A DNA stretch of 45,536 bases from Flavobacterium solisilvae (GCF_012911605.1 NZ_JAAMPT010000194.1:1-45536), one strand, 5' to 3'; shown: positions 15,801 through 23,725, counted from the first letter of the stretch. Notes: generated from the letters alone by a model not told the origin. Translations and numbers: made by a program.

Positions 15801-17484
15801 TGTTGCCGATGATCCAGCTGATGTTACCGTTTGTGACACTTATACTTTACCAACACTTTCTGCAGATAATCATTACTATACTGCAACTGGTGGACCAAAT
15901 GGTTCTGGTGTAGAATTACTTCCTGGAACTCAAATCACAACTACACAAACTATTTATGTGTTTAGAGAAGCTTTAATTAGAACTTCATTCTCTTGTAGTG
16001 CCGAAAATTCATTTGTAGTAACTGTAAATCATACGCCAGTTATCGCGACAATTGCGAACATCAACGTTTGTAACTCGATAGATTTAGCAATTTTACCTGT
16101 TGGAAATTATTTTACTGGAACAAACGGAACTGGAACTATGCTAACGGCTGGAACTACAATAACATCTCCGCAAACGCTATATGTTTATGCCGAAACAGCA
16201 ACCGAACCTAACTGTTCTGCTCAAAGAAGTTTCAATATTAATGTTTTCAATGTAAGCGAATTACCTAACATGACAATCTGCGAAAGTTTTACTTTACCTA
16301 CTTTACCTGTTGGTCGCTATTATACTGGTCAAAACGGAACTGGAACTCAATTATTATCAGGACAAACAATAAACACTTCACAAACTATTTATATCTATCA
16401 ACAAGCTCCTTTTTCACCAGCTTGTAGTGACGAAAGTTCATTCACAGTAACTATTATCGATACACCTGTTGCTAATAATGCAGCATTAGCATCAAGAACA
16501 GTTTGTGACGAAGATGGAACAAATGATGGTATTACTAATTTTGATTTGACAACTTTAAATTCCGAAGTTTTAGGAACTCAAACTGGTAGCGAGTTTACCG
16601 TTCAATATTTTAAAAACTACAATAATGCATTAACGCAAACCAATGCCATTACTTCTACCGATTTAACTTCGGTTTTTGTTAGAGTAAATAATACTTTGGC
16701 TCCAAATTGTTTTGACATTAAACCTATCACAATTATTGTAAACAAATTACCAGAACCAACTCCGCTTGATGGCTACGTTTGTATTGACAATGAAACTGGA
16801 AATCTATTAAAATCATATACTATATATAGTGGTTTGAGTGCAACAAAATATACATTTGAATGGAAAAATGAAAATGGCGAAGTTGTAGGAACAAATACTG
16901 CTTATACAACACTTGTTCCTGGAATTTTCTCACTGGTTGTAACCAATATTACTACTGGATGTGTATCAGAAGTTTTTGAAACAATCGTTGAACAATCAGA
17001 ACCTGCAGAAGTTACGTATGTGGTTGAAGATGATTTCTCAGATAATCAAAGAATTATTGTAACAGCAACAGGTTTAGGTGGAAATTATGAGTATCAATTA
17101 GACAATGGTCAATTTCAAGACAGTAATATTTTTGAAAATGTAACATCTGGAATTCACACCATAACTGTTAGAGATAAAAACGAATGTGGTTCAACAACTA
17201 TTCAGGCATTGGTTATCAATTATCCAAAATTCTTTACTCCAAATGGTGATGGATACAACGATACTTGGAATATTGGAGATTTAAAAAATCAAACAAATGC
17301 TGTAATCATGATTTATGACCGATATGGTAAAGTTCTTAAGCAAATAAGACCAAATAGTCAAGGTTGGGACGGAACTTATAACGGAAATCAAATGAACTCT
17401 GACGATTATTGGTTTACGGTTTCATATACTGATGAAAACCAACAACAGCGAGAATTCAAATCCCATTTCGCTATGAAGCGATAA
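12877..17484 (+). CDS. Giant T9SS type B surface protein with choice-of-anchor L domain and nine repeats
   Basis: A 1535-residue secreted protein. ATG 12877 is chosen because MKKLLLSITLLLSAIGFSQ is a clean signal peptide; an in-frame TTG 51 bases upstream would bury it. Residues about 30-270 match the choice-of-anchor L domain (FDFIFASEEYGNYQCQYSDA, VLTTGVPYHIKLVIAD). Ig/PKD-like modules follow. Nine tandem repeats of about 70-79 residues then run from about 547 to 1194, each with C-x-x-Y-x-LP, G-x-YYTGxNGTGT, ITSTQTIYIY and a second Cys before xSF. A CDEDGTNDG module comes next, and residues 1449-1535 are the gliding-motility-associated C-terminal domain (FFTPNGDGYNDTW, IYDRYGKVL, WDGTYNG), the T9SS type B export signal. 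Likely a cell-surface adhesin; no enzymatic motif seen. Confidence 0.9.
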   Translation: MKKLLLSITLLLSAIGFSQPISVSSTSHSVSQLVNDVLINTPCASATNIMWRTGTNFGSSNGIGYFQNTNPNFPMQSGVILSTGNAVNAAGPNTTLLNNGNNAWTGDSDLEATLAAAGIPMSSANATVLEFDFTPISPNFSFDFIFASEEYGNYQCQYSDAFAFLLTNLNTGVTTNLAVVPNTTDPISVITIRDFLYNSSCPSVNADYFGRFNGGSNAASSAINFNGQTKVLTASSVLTTGVPYHIKLVIADRLDYQSDSAIFISSNSFNIGQDVLGADLTVANNTALCNGTSYTIDTQLDPSAYTFVWKNGTTVIPGQTGPTLTVNSAGTYSVTYQNSFGACSAITNDIVIEYSSQIAVTNPYNLYRCNTGAGSYIYNLDSNTARLKTGLDANTIVSYHTSLSDANSSSNSLPLQYTSAPNTTIYARVEVPGGCFVIKTFVLYAIAPAIANQPQNLTSCENSYGSNVASFSLSTLRATILGSQLSSLYDVFFYSSQANADSNNNPLNSVNYTSGNTTIYVRVHNKSDVACYSTTSFNLIVAPLPMVDVLQDIVVCTEYILPTITNGNYFTEPNGGGTPLFAGDSITQTQTIYIFNQSNGTNGCSASSSFLVTIIDINNFAPTDVIKCGSYKLPILTSGKYYTQPGGNGTQINAGTVITSTQTIYFYYQTTIVPVCTVDTSFTVTILPTVEVGTRPDVFECTSYTLPPLTIGKYYTQTNGGGTEIPAGTIITTNRTIHVFATTGGDNPCTDRDSFKVFIGINQPADINQCNGYTLPSLPIGKYYTGPMGTGQEIPAGTLIDTNSTIYIYAPTTSGQNNCTDNLSFNLAFSAPPIDTLPSVSACVTYTLPTITNGEYFTSADGTGTMLNAGDEITSTQTIYIFKRLNASCANQSSFTVTIHPLPVIDSRADIDICDQYVLTPLTAGNYYTGPNGTGDLLTGGTVITSTQRIYIYAISNTTPACSIENSFQLNIFSTVADDPADVTVCDTYTLPTLSADNHYYTATGGPNGSGVELLPGTQITTTQTIYVFREALIRTSFSCSAENSFVVTVNHTPVIATIANINVCNSIDLAILPVGNYFTGTNGTGTMLTAGTTITSPQTLYVYAETATEPNCSAQRSFNINVFNVSELPNMTICESFTLPTLPVGRYYTGQNGTGTQLLSGQTINTSQTIYIYQQAPFSPACSDESSFTVTIIDTPVANNAALASRTVCDEDGTNDGITNFDLTTLNSEVLGTQTGSEFTVQYFKNYNNALTQTNAITSTDLTSVFVRVNNTLAPNCFDIKPITIIVNKLPEPTPLDGYVCIDNETGNLLKSYTIYSGLSATKYTFEWKNENGEVVGTNTAYTTLVPGIFSLVVTNITTGCVSEVFETIVEQSEPAEVTYVVEDDFSDNQRIIVTATGLGGNYEYQLDNGQFQDSNIFENVTSGIHTITVRDKNECGSTTIQALVINYPKFFTPNGDGYNDTWNIGDLKNQTNAVIMIYDRYGKVLKQIRPNSQGWDGTYNGNQMNSDDYWFTVSYTDENQQQREFKSHFAMKR
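14515..16460 (+). repeat. Nine in-frame tandem repeats of about 210-237 bases
   Basis: The conserved Cys codon of successive units falls near 14542, 14758, 14976, 15184, 15403, 15616, 15832, 16069 and 16279. Units share G-K/N-YYTGxNGTG and TQTIYIY, with two cysteines each. DNA identity between units is visibly partial, so this is an old, diverged array rather than a fresh expansion. Confidence 0.8.
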
Positions 17485-17503
17485 CCTACATAAACTATGT
17501 TTT

Positions 17504-17534
17504 AAAAAACTCTCAAAAAAATTGAGAGTTTTTT
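17504..17534 (+). terminator. Terminator of the type B adhesin gene
   Basis: ACTCTCAA (17509-17516) pairs with TTGAGAGT (17522-17529), with flanking A5/T5 pairing and a T-run, 20 bases past the stop codon. Confidence 0.8.
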
Positions 17535-17581
17535 TCTTTAAATCTGTAACAAAAAAGAGTTGATGTAGTCTATTAAGCAAC

Positions 17582-17599
17582 ATTTAACAATTGTTAAAT
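17582..17599. promoter_or_regulatory. 18-base perfect palindrome before the outer-membrane receptor gene
   Basis: ATTTAACAATTGTTAAAT is a perfect palindrome 34 bases upstream of the ATG at 17634. It has no U-tract and lies in the promoter zone, so an operator for a dimeric regulator is more likely than a terminator. The regulator is unknown. Confidence 0.4.
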
Positions 17600-17633
17600 A
17601 ATAAACATTCAAAATATTCTAATCATCATCAAA

Positions 17634-20084
17634 ATGAAATTTAAAATTTTACTCCTTTTAGTTATTAGTAATTTCTCATTGCTTTTTGCTCAAGGTTCTG
17701 GAAATCCAGGTTCGGTTTCTGGAAAAGTAATTGATAACACGAGTAAGCAACCTTTGCCTTACGTTAACGTATCAATTCTTGAAAACGACAAAATCGTTAC
17801 TGGTGGAATTACGCAAGAAAATGGTAGTTTCAACATTAAAAACCTAGCTTTAAAATCATACAAAGTTGAAATTCAATTTATTGGTTACAAAAAAATCATT
17901 AAAAACATTACTTTATCAGAAGATGATAAAAACATCAACTTGAGCAGTATCTTTTTAGAAGAAGATGCGGTTCAATTAAACACAGTTGAAATAGTAAAAG
18001 AACGTTCTACTATCGAACAAAAAATCGATAGAAAAGTAGTAAACGTTGGAAAAGATTTAATTGCTTCGGGAAATACTGCTTCCGAAATTATGAACAATAT
18101 TCCAACCGTTAGTATTGATCCACAAACCAAAGAATTGAGTTTAAGAGGAAATTCTAACGTTAGAGTTCTTATTGATGGAAAACCGTCAAACATTGATGCA
18201 GCTCAATTGTTACAACAAATTCCGTCTTCATCAATCAAACAAGTGGAATTAATCACCAATCCTTCGGCAAAATATAATCCGGAAGGAATGAGTGGAATTA
18301 TCAACATCATTTTGCATAAAAATGCCAACGAAGGTTTCAACGGAAGTATTAATTCGGGTGTAACCTTTGGAATTACGCCAAAAACAAATCAGGCTTTGAA
18401 CTTAAATTACAAAGTTGGAAAAGTGAACTTCTATACCAACTATGGTTTCAACCACGGAATTAATACTAATAATGGATTTATTGACAGCTTTAGACCAACG
18501 CTAGAAAACGAGCAAGACTTTGAGTTTAGAAACAAAAACACTTCTCATTTAGTGAAATTTGGAATAGATTATTATATCAACGAAAAAAATACACTTTCGT
18601 TTTATACTAACCAAAACATCGTTGACGGAAGCGGAAGAGGTTTAACAGTTGTTGATTATTTAAACGCAGGTCAACGTGATTCTCGTCAATTATTTGATTC
18701 CAGAAACGATAATTTTACCCAAACCTATGACATGGTTTACAAACATGATTTTGACAAAAAAGGTGAAACTATCGATTTTCAAACCAATTTTTCTAATACA
18801 AAAGGTCCAGAATATACCGATTATAATTTAGGACAAATCAATCCAACCTCAACTACTTTAACTAGTAATGACATTAACCGAGTTACAAATTCACTTCAAG
18901 TAAATATTGATTATGTTAATCCACTTTCTGAAACATTAAAATTAGAAATTGGTGCCGAAAGTAGAATTCAAAGAATTACAAACAACTTTGATGAAAATAT
19001 AAACGAAGCTTCTGTAGGTTACAATCGTGACGGAAATTCGAACTTTGAATTCAAAAGACAAATTCACTCATTATATACAAACATTGGAAAACAATGGAAT
19101 AAATGGAGTGCGCAAGTTGGTGTTAGAATTGAAAACTACGACATCGATGCTGATTTTGAAAACGTGGTAAATTCAAGTAATCCTTCTGAAAACATCAACG
19201 ATAAAAGCAATGTAAAAGACCATATTTTCACTGCTTATCCATCGCTTTTCTTCAACTACAAAGCAAGCGAAAACGACTCGTTTAACTTCAATTATTCTCG
19301 AAGAGTTGACCGACCAGGAATTGGTCAAATTAGCCCAATCCGAGAATGGACAACACCATTAGTTGAATCAAGAGGAAATCCAGCATTGGAACCACAATTT
19401 ACCAATTCGTTTGAAGTAAATTATAATAGAACTACCAAAATTGGTTCAATTACAACTGGTGCTTTTTACCGTCAAATTAATGACGAAATCAGTAGAGTAA
19501 TCTATAAAAATCCAGATAATCCAAACCAAGATATTCTTTCGTATGATAATTTTGATGACAATCATGCCTTCGGAATTGAAGCTTCGGCTAACTTGAAATT
19601 CAACTCTTGGTGGTCAGCTAATTTAAGTGCCGATAGTTATTTCAAAACCGTTAGAGGAACCGTTCAAAATGCCAATACTGGTGACCAAGAAAGAGCTGAA
19701 GTAGATGTTACTGTTTTCAATGCCAGAATGAACCACAATTTTACGGCTACTAAAAAATTACGTTTCAATTTATTTGCCATGTATCGCGGTAGAGATTTAA
19801 GTTTACAATTTGACCGTTCGCCAATGTATCGTGTTGACCTTGGTTCTACTTATACTATTTTAAAAGGAAAAGGAAGCATCACAGCGCGTTTTAATGATAT
19901 TTTTGAAACGATGAATTTTGCTTTTGACGGAAGCATTCCTTACAGACAAACCGGAGCTTTCTACTGGGAAAGTCAAACGTTCTACATTGGTTTCAACTAC
20001 ATGTTTGGTGGTGGAAAAAACAAAGCGTTACAACGTAAACAAAGAGATGCAAACGAAACGCAAGGAAGTGGCGGAATGATGTAA
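17634..20084 (+). CDS. TonB-dependent outer-membrane beta-barrel protein (OMP_b-brl_3 type)
   Basis: An 816-residue outer-membrane protein. The signal peptide covers 1-20 (ending SLLFAQ). A carboxypeptidase-regulatory-like domain follows at about 27-110 (GSVSGKVIDNTSKQPLPYVN, GSFNIKNLALKSYKVEIQFI). The plug (about 120-235) contains ASEIMNNIPTVSID, SLRGNSNVRVLIDGKP and YNPEGMSGIINIILHK. The remainder is a barrel ending in a Gly-rich tail with a short basic stretch (KNKALQRKQRDAN). This is the barrel-family-3 group common in flavobacteria; substrates are unknown. There is no STN domain, so it should transport or bind without FecR signalling. It stands alone, between the adhesin terminator and a perfect downstream terminator. 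Confidence 0.88.
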   Translation: MKFKILLLLVISNFSLLFAQGSGNPGSVSGKVIDNTSKQPLPYVNVSILENDKIVTGGITQENGSFNIKNLALKSYKVEIQFIGYKKIIKNITLSEDDKNINLSSIFLEEDAVQLNTVEIVKERSTIEQKIDRKVVNVGKDLIASGNTASEIMNNIPTVSIDPQTKELSLRGNSNVRVLIDGKPSNIDAAQLLQQIPSSSIKQVELITNPSAKYNPEGMSGIINIILHKNANEGFNGSINSGVTFGITPKTNQALNLNYKVGKVNFYTNYGFNHGINTNNGFIDSFRPTLENEQDFEFRNKNTSHLVKFGIDYYINEKNTLSFYTNQNIVDGSGRGLTVVDYLNAGQRDSRQLFDSRNDNFTQTYDMVYKHDFDKKGETIDFQTNFSNTKGPEYTDYNLGQINPTSTTLTSNDINRVTNSLQVNIDYVNPLSETLKLEIGAESRIQRITNNFDENINEASVGYNRDGNSNFEFKRQIHSLYTNIGKQWNKWSAQVGVRIENYDIDADFENVVNSSNPSENINDKSNVKDHIFTAYPSLFFNYKASENDSFNFNYSRRVDRPGIGQISPIREWTTPLVESRGNPALEPQFTNSFEVNYNRTTKIGSITTGAFYRQINDEISRVIYKNPDNPNQDILSYDNFDDNHAFGIEASANLKFNSWWSANLSADSYFKTVRGTVQNANTGDQERAEVDVTVFNARMNHNFTATKKLRFNLFAMYRGRDLSLQFDRSPMYRVDLGSTYTILKGKGSITARFNDIFETMNFAFDGSIPYRQTGAFYWESQTFYIGFNYMFGGGKNKALQRKQRDANETQGSGGMM

Positions 20085-20110
20085 AATCATCTCATAAAAT
20101 GAATTAGTTA

Positions 20111-20150
20111 TAAAAAAACCCGTTTCAAAATTTTGAAACGGGTTTTTTTA
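20111..20150. terminator. 40-base perfect palindromic bidirectional terminator
   Basis: All 20 positions pair across the centre at 20130/20131 (core CCCGTTTCAAAATTTTGAAA, then CGGG) with A7/T7 flanks. It separates the receptor gene from the convergent ketoacyl-ACP synthase gene. Confidence 0.9.
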
Positions 20151-20184
20151 TTATCTATTGTCTTGTAATCTATTATCTAAAAAA

Positions 20185-21192
20185 CTACCACTTAATAATA
20201 GCACTTGCCCAAGTAAATCCTGAACCAAATGCGGCTAAAACAACCGTGTCACCCGATTTAATTTTTTCTTGTTCCCAAGCTTCGGTTAACGCAATAGGAA
20301 TTGACGCTGCGGTTGTATTTCCATATTTTTGGATGTTGTTATACACTTGGTCGTCAGTCAATTTGAATTTCTGTTGAATGAATTGCGAGATTCTTAAATT
20401 CGCCTGATGTGGAACAAGCATATCAATATCGGAAACTTGTAAATTATTGGCTTGCAAACCTTCCATAATTACTTCGCTAAAACGAACGACTGCATTTTTA
20501 AACACAAATTGTCCGTTCATGTAAGGAAAATAACTTTCATCGTTTGGATCATTATCAGCAATAATATCATTTACCCAGCGTTTTCCCATTCCCGGAGCAA
20601 TCAACGATAACTCTTCTGCGTGTTGTCCTTCGGAATGTAAATGAGTTGACAAAATTCCTTTGGTCAAATCTTCTTCTCTACTAATAACCGCTGCTCCTGC
20701 TCCATCGCCAAAAATCACGGAAACGCCACGACCACGAGTTGTCATGTCCAACCCATGCGAATGTAGTTCAGAACCAATAATTAAAATGTTTTTATACATT
20801 CCTGTTTTTACATATTGATCTGCAATAGAAAGTGCATAAACAAATCCCGAACATTGATTACGAATATCCAATGCACCAACGGTTTTTAAGCCTAAATCAC
20901 GCTGAACTAAAACACCTGGACCAGGAAAATAATAATCAGGACTTAGTGTTGCAAAAATTATAAAATCGATATCGTCATAAGAAACTCCCGAACGCTCAAT
21001 GGCAATTTTTGCCGCTTTTACTCCCATAGAAGTCGTTGTGTCTTCGCCTTTAATAACGTGACGTCTTTCTTTTATGCCGGTTCGTTCTTGAATCCATTCG
21101 TCATTAGTATCCATTATTTTGGACAAATCGTCATTGGTTACTACATTTTCTGGAACATAAAACCCTAATCCTGATATTTTTGAATGATACAT
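20185..21192 (-). CDS. fabH: 3-oxoacyl-ACP synthase III (KAS III family)
   Basis: A 335-residue thiolase-fold enzyme that condenses a short acyl-CoA with malonyl-ACP to start fatty-acid chains. The catalytic triad is complete: Cys114 in RNQCSGF, His262 in PHQAN and Asn292 in YGNTTAAS. The N-terminal TNDEWIQERTGIKERR and the loop FGDGAGAAV are typical. The protein is slightly longer than E. coli FabH, with extra sequence around 200-225 (GMGKRWVNDIIADNDPNDES). It is not beside plsX or rpmF, so it may be the second, accessory KAS III copy that many flavobacteria carry rather than the main initiator; the name is therefore a family-level call. Confidence 0.85.
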   Translation of the reverse strand: MYHSKISGLGFYVPENVVTNDDLSKIMDTNDEWIQERTGIKERRHVIKGEDTTTSMGVKAAKIAIERSGVSYDDIDFIIFATLSPDYYFPGPGVLVQRDLGLKTVGALDIRNQCSGFVYALSIADQYVKTGMYKNILIIGSELHSHGLDMTTRGRGVSVIFGDGAGAAVISREEDLTKGILSTHLHSEGQHAEELSLIAPGMGKRWVNDIIADNDPNDESYFPYMNGQFVFKNAVVRFSEVIMEGLQANNLQVSDIDMLVPHQANLRISQFIQQKFKLTDDQVYNNIQKYGNTTAASIPIALTEAWEQEKIKSGDTVVLAAFGSGFTWASAIIKW

Positions 21193-21296
21193 AACTTGTC
21201 AATTAATTAAAAATAGAGGTTAAAAATAATCAACTTATTAAAAACCACAGCATAAAACACCTACTTTTTATCAAATTCTAATTTTTACAAAAAACA

Positions 21297-21321
21297 AAAG
21301 CCAGTTAAACTAACTGGCTTT
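21297..21321 (-). terminator. Terminator of the YegP-like gene
   Basis: AAAGCCAGTTA (21297-21307) pairs perfectly with TAACTGGCTTT (21311-21321) around AAC. On the minus strand a T-rich tail (TTTGTTTTTTG) follows. Confidence 0.8.
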
Positions 21322-21342
21322 GTATTAATTTTTGTGCTTTTG

Positions 21343-21672
21343 TTATGATTGGTCATCAACTGCAGCATCAGGCGCATTTTTCTTAACCGATTCAATTCCG
21401 TTATCGCGTGCAGCAACACTTTCATACATTTCACTTGTTCCAATGATTTGTCCATTAGTCGCTTTTAAATTAAAGTAAGGTTTTCCATTTTTAGCTTCTA
21501 ATCTTTCAAAACGAGCATCGTCTTGCGAATTTTTCTTAACCGATTCTACTCCATTTAAGCAAGCTGCTTTAGTAGTATAACCTTCGCTTCCAAGAATTTC
21601 TTGACCATTTCCTGCTTTTAAACTGAATTGAAACTCACCGTTTTTTCTAGTTGTAATTACAAATTTTCCCAT
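21343..21672 (-). CDS. YegP-like DUF1508 protein, two tandem repeats
   Basis: A 109-residue cytosolic protein made of two copies of the DUF1508 unit. The first runs from about residue 5 to 48 (GEFQFSLKAGNGQEILGSEG, ending NGVESVKKN), the second from about 57 to 100 (KPYFNLKATNGQIIGTSEMY, ending NGIESVKKN). The repeated xFxLKAxNGQxI and GxESVKKN cores make the family call secure. E. coli YegP has the same two-repeat build; its role is unsettled. Upstream on the minus strand, TATCTTTA is one base off the -7 consensus. It has its own terminator. Confidence 0.88.
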   Translation of the reverse strand: MGKFVITTRKNGEFQFSLKAGNGQEILGSEGYTTKAACLNGVESVKKNSQDDARFERLEAKNGKPYFNLKATNGQIIGTSEMYESVAARDNGIESVKKNAPDAAVDDQS

Positions 21673-21931
21673 GTTTATTTATTTTGTTTTAATTTTTATC
21701 AGAATTATAAAGATAAGAAATTCCTTTTAATTATAATTTCAAAAAAAGTGTTTTTTTTAACAAAACCCGATTTCTATTTGTGACAAACAATTGATAAGTT
21801 ATTAAAATCATAGCGTAAAAAAACAAACTCATGTAAATTTGAAGTTGCTTTTTTTTGAAAAAAAAACATTATTTATTGTTTATCAATAAATTTTTATTAT
21901 TTTTACACCATAATCAATTCACTAATTCATT

Positions 21932-22468
21932 ATGAAAACGAAAAACAATTTTATATTCAAAGCGCTGCATCTTGTAGCTTGGCTCATCTTTGTTGGTTTA
22001 AGCATCGAAGCTTGTGGTTTATTAGTCAACTTTATTGTTAGCATTTACAACCCTGAATTTGTTCCGAATTTGTATCAAAAATTAGATTTAACCGAAATGT
22101 ACCGTCAAAACAAGTGGTATTTTTACCAAATCTATTCGCTTACTTTATCTATCCTATTTTTAAAAGCAATTCTTTTTTACGTTGTTATAATGCTCATGTA
22201 TAAATTAGACTTGTCTAAACCTTTCAGCCAATATGTATCTGACACCATACTAAAGATTAGTTACTTCACTTTTTCGATAGGAATAGTAAGCTATATTGCA
22301 AAGGAAACCATCAAACACATTCAACACAAAGGTTTTGTTATCAATAATCTAAGTCCATTTGCTACCGATAGTGAAGCTTTTATATTGATGTCAGCAATTA
22401 TCTATATCATCGGCATTATTTTCAAAAAAGGAATTGAAATTCAAAACGAAAACGAATTAACCATTTAA
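21932..22468 (+). CDS. DUF2975 four-helix membrane protein
   Basis: A 178-residue integral membrane protein with four predicted helices: about 8-38 (LHLVAWLIFVGLSIEACGLL), 62-90 (YQIYSLTLSILFLKAILFYV), 105-122 (ILKISYFTFSIGIVSYIA) and 145-165. The spacing, with a loop carrying Pro-Phe-Ser before helix 3 and LSPFATDSEAF before helix 4, fits DUF2975. Such proteins are regularly paired with a small XRE-type regulator, and here one starts three bases after the stop, so the pair is a module. Function unknown. No clear -7 box seen in the AT-rich upstream gap. Confidence 0.78.
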   Translation: MKTKNNFIFKALHLVAWLIFVGLSIEACGLLVNFIVSIYNPEFVPNLYQKLDLTEMYRQNKWYFYQIYSLTLSILFLKAILFYVVIMLMYKLDLSKPFSQYVSDTILKISYFTFSIGIVSYIAKETIKHIQHKGFVINNLSPFATDSEAFILMSAIIYIIGIIFKKGIEIQNENELTI

Positions 22469-22471
22469 GTT

Positions 22472-22687
22472 ATGCCAATAATTGTAAACGTAGATGTGAT
22501 GATGGCAAAACGAAAAATGTCATTAAACGAACTTTCGGAAAAAGTAGATTTAACGCTTTCTAATCTTTCCATTCTAAAAACAGGAAAAGCAAAAGCCATC
22601 CGATTTAGCACGCTTGAAGCCATTTGCAAAGCTTTGGATTGTCAGCCAGGAGATATTTTGGAATATGTAAATGAGGAAAAAAAGTAA
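22472..22687 (+). CDS. Small XRE/Cro-type regulator (YozG-like)
   Basis: A 71-residue helix-turn-helix protein: VDVMMAKRKMSLNELSEKVD, then LTLSNLSILKTGKAKAIRFS and TLEAICKALDCQPGDILEYV. This is the HTH_26/Cro-C1 form in which the whole protein is the DNA-binding domain. It lies directly behind the DUF2975 gene and is probably translated from the same mRNA; such regulators usually act on their own operon. No dimerisation or ligand domain is present. Confidence 0.88.
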   Translation: MPIIVNVDVMMAKRKMSLNELSEKVDLTLSNLSILKTGKAKAIRFSTLEAICKALDCQPGDILEYVNEEKK

Positions 22688-22693
22688 CAAAAA

Positions 22694-23617
22694 CTATCGT
22701 TTTATTTGCAAAAATACCTTTGCTCCTTTTTCTAACGATGAATGGCTTTCAAAATACAAAATGGTGTTTTGAAATACAGCTTCAACCAAAAAATGATTGC
22801 CTCTAAAAAATGATTGCAAAACCTCAACTTCAACTGTTGATTTTTCCACAATTTCTAGTTGATGAGGATAAACTAATTGCGATTTTCCGTCAATTTCAAT
22901 TTCATTGACATCGCCAAAAAGAGAAGCGACATATTTATCTTTTGGGTTTTCATATAAATAATTAGCCGAGCCTTTTTCGATAATTTTGCCATTTTTCATT
23001 ACCAAAACCTCATCGGCAAACGACAAAACATCGGTACTATCGTGAGTAGCAATAATCGTTGTAATTTTTTTTTGTTTCAAATACGCAAAAAGTTTTCGTC
23101 GTAAACTATTTTTTCTGAAATTATCAATATGACTGAAAGGTTCATCGAGCAAAAGCACTTCGGGTTCCAATGCCAAAACTCTCGCCAAAGCCACGCGTTG
23201 CATTTGACCACCACTTAAAAACTGAGCTTTTATAGTGGCAAATTCGGACATTTCTACAATTTCAAGAAGCTCGGCTACACGTTGGTCTTTCTTGTCTTTG
23301 TATATATTCGACAAGTATTTTCCAACATTTTCAGCAACCGTTATAAACGGCATTAAGTCAAAATCCTGAGCCAAATATTTCATGTATTCCATTCCGGGAA
23401 TTAAATGATATTTTGGACCGAGAACTTCTTTTTCATTCCAAAATATTTGACCTTCGTTTAAGTCGTATAAACCATAAATGAGTTTCAACAAAGTACTTTT
23501 TCCACAACCACTTTCGCCGATAATTGCGACTATTTTTCCTTTTTCGGTTGAAAAAGAAATGTTTTTTACGGTTGGTTTTTGAAGATAGGAAAAAGAGACT
23601 TTTTTGAGTTGTAGCAT
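22694..23617 (-). CDS. Orphan ABC transporter ATPase (PotA/FbpC-like)
   Basis: A 307-residue ATP-binding subunit. Walker A is GESGCGKST (34-42), the signature LSGGQ lies at 134-138 (LSGGQMQRVALARVLALEP), Walker B with the catalytic Glu is VLLLDEP (154-160), and the H-loop His is 192 (IATHDS). The C-terminal 65 residues (about 240-307) form a TOBE-like regulatory domain, which points to the iron/polyamine/sulfate importer class. No permease or binding protein is encoded nearby, so the partner must be elsewhere. Transcription probably starts from TAAATTTG at 23642-23635. It ends six bases from the convergent XRE stop with no terminator hairpin between. Confidence 0.85.
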   Translation of the reverse strand: MLQLKKVSFSYLQKPTVKNISFSTEKGKIVAIIGESGCGKSTLLKLIYGLYDLNEGQIFWNEKEVLGPKYHLIPGMEYMKYLAQDFDLMPFITVAENVGKYLSNIYKDKKDQRVAELLEIVEMSEFATIKAQFLSGGQMQRVALARVLALEPEVLLLDEPFSHIDNFRKNSLRRKLFAYLKQKKITTIIATHDSTDVLSFADEVLVMKNGKIIEKGSANYLYENPKDKYVASLFGDVNEIEIDGKSQLVYPHQLEIVEKSTVEVEVLQSFFRGNHFLVEAVFQNTILYFESHSSLEKGAKVFLQIKR

Positions 23618-23634
23618 GATAAATTTCTTGGTTA

Positions 23635-23642
23635 CAAATTTA
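23635..23642 (-). promoter_or_regulatory. -7 box before the ABC ATPase gene
   Basis: On the minus strand TAAATTTG matches TAnnTTTG, 17 bases before the ATG at 23617. No TTG -33 box was found at the expected distance. Confidence 0.35.
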
Positions 23643-23660
23643 GGAAACTTTATTTGAAAA

Positions 23661-23704
23661 GATAAGAGCGACTTAACTTTAAAAGAAAAAGTGTCGCTCT
23701 TATC
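23661..23704 (-). terminator. Terminator hairpin of the TetR-AarF operon
   Basis: GATAAGAGCGAC (23661-23672) pairs perfectly with GTCGCTCTTATC (23693-23704). On the minus strand the hairpin is followed by TTTTCAAAT, just past the AarF stop. Confidence 0.7.
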
Positions 23705-23725
23705 AACCTAACCAATAAATTAAAA

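Noticed and set aside
14515..16460. Regular spacing of similar segments, as in a CRISPR array
   Set aside because: Units are 210-237 bases, diverged and continuously in frame; they are protein repeats.
21932..22687. DUF2975-XRE pair as a toxin-antitoxin system
   Set aside because: The membrane protein is larger and more hydrophobic than known toxins, and the pair is a common non-toxic chromosomal module; no supporting feature seen.
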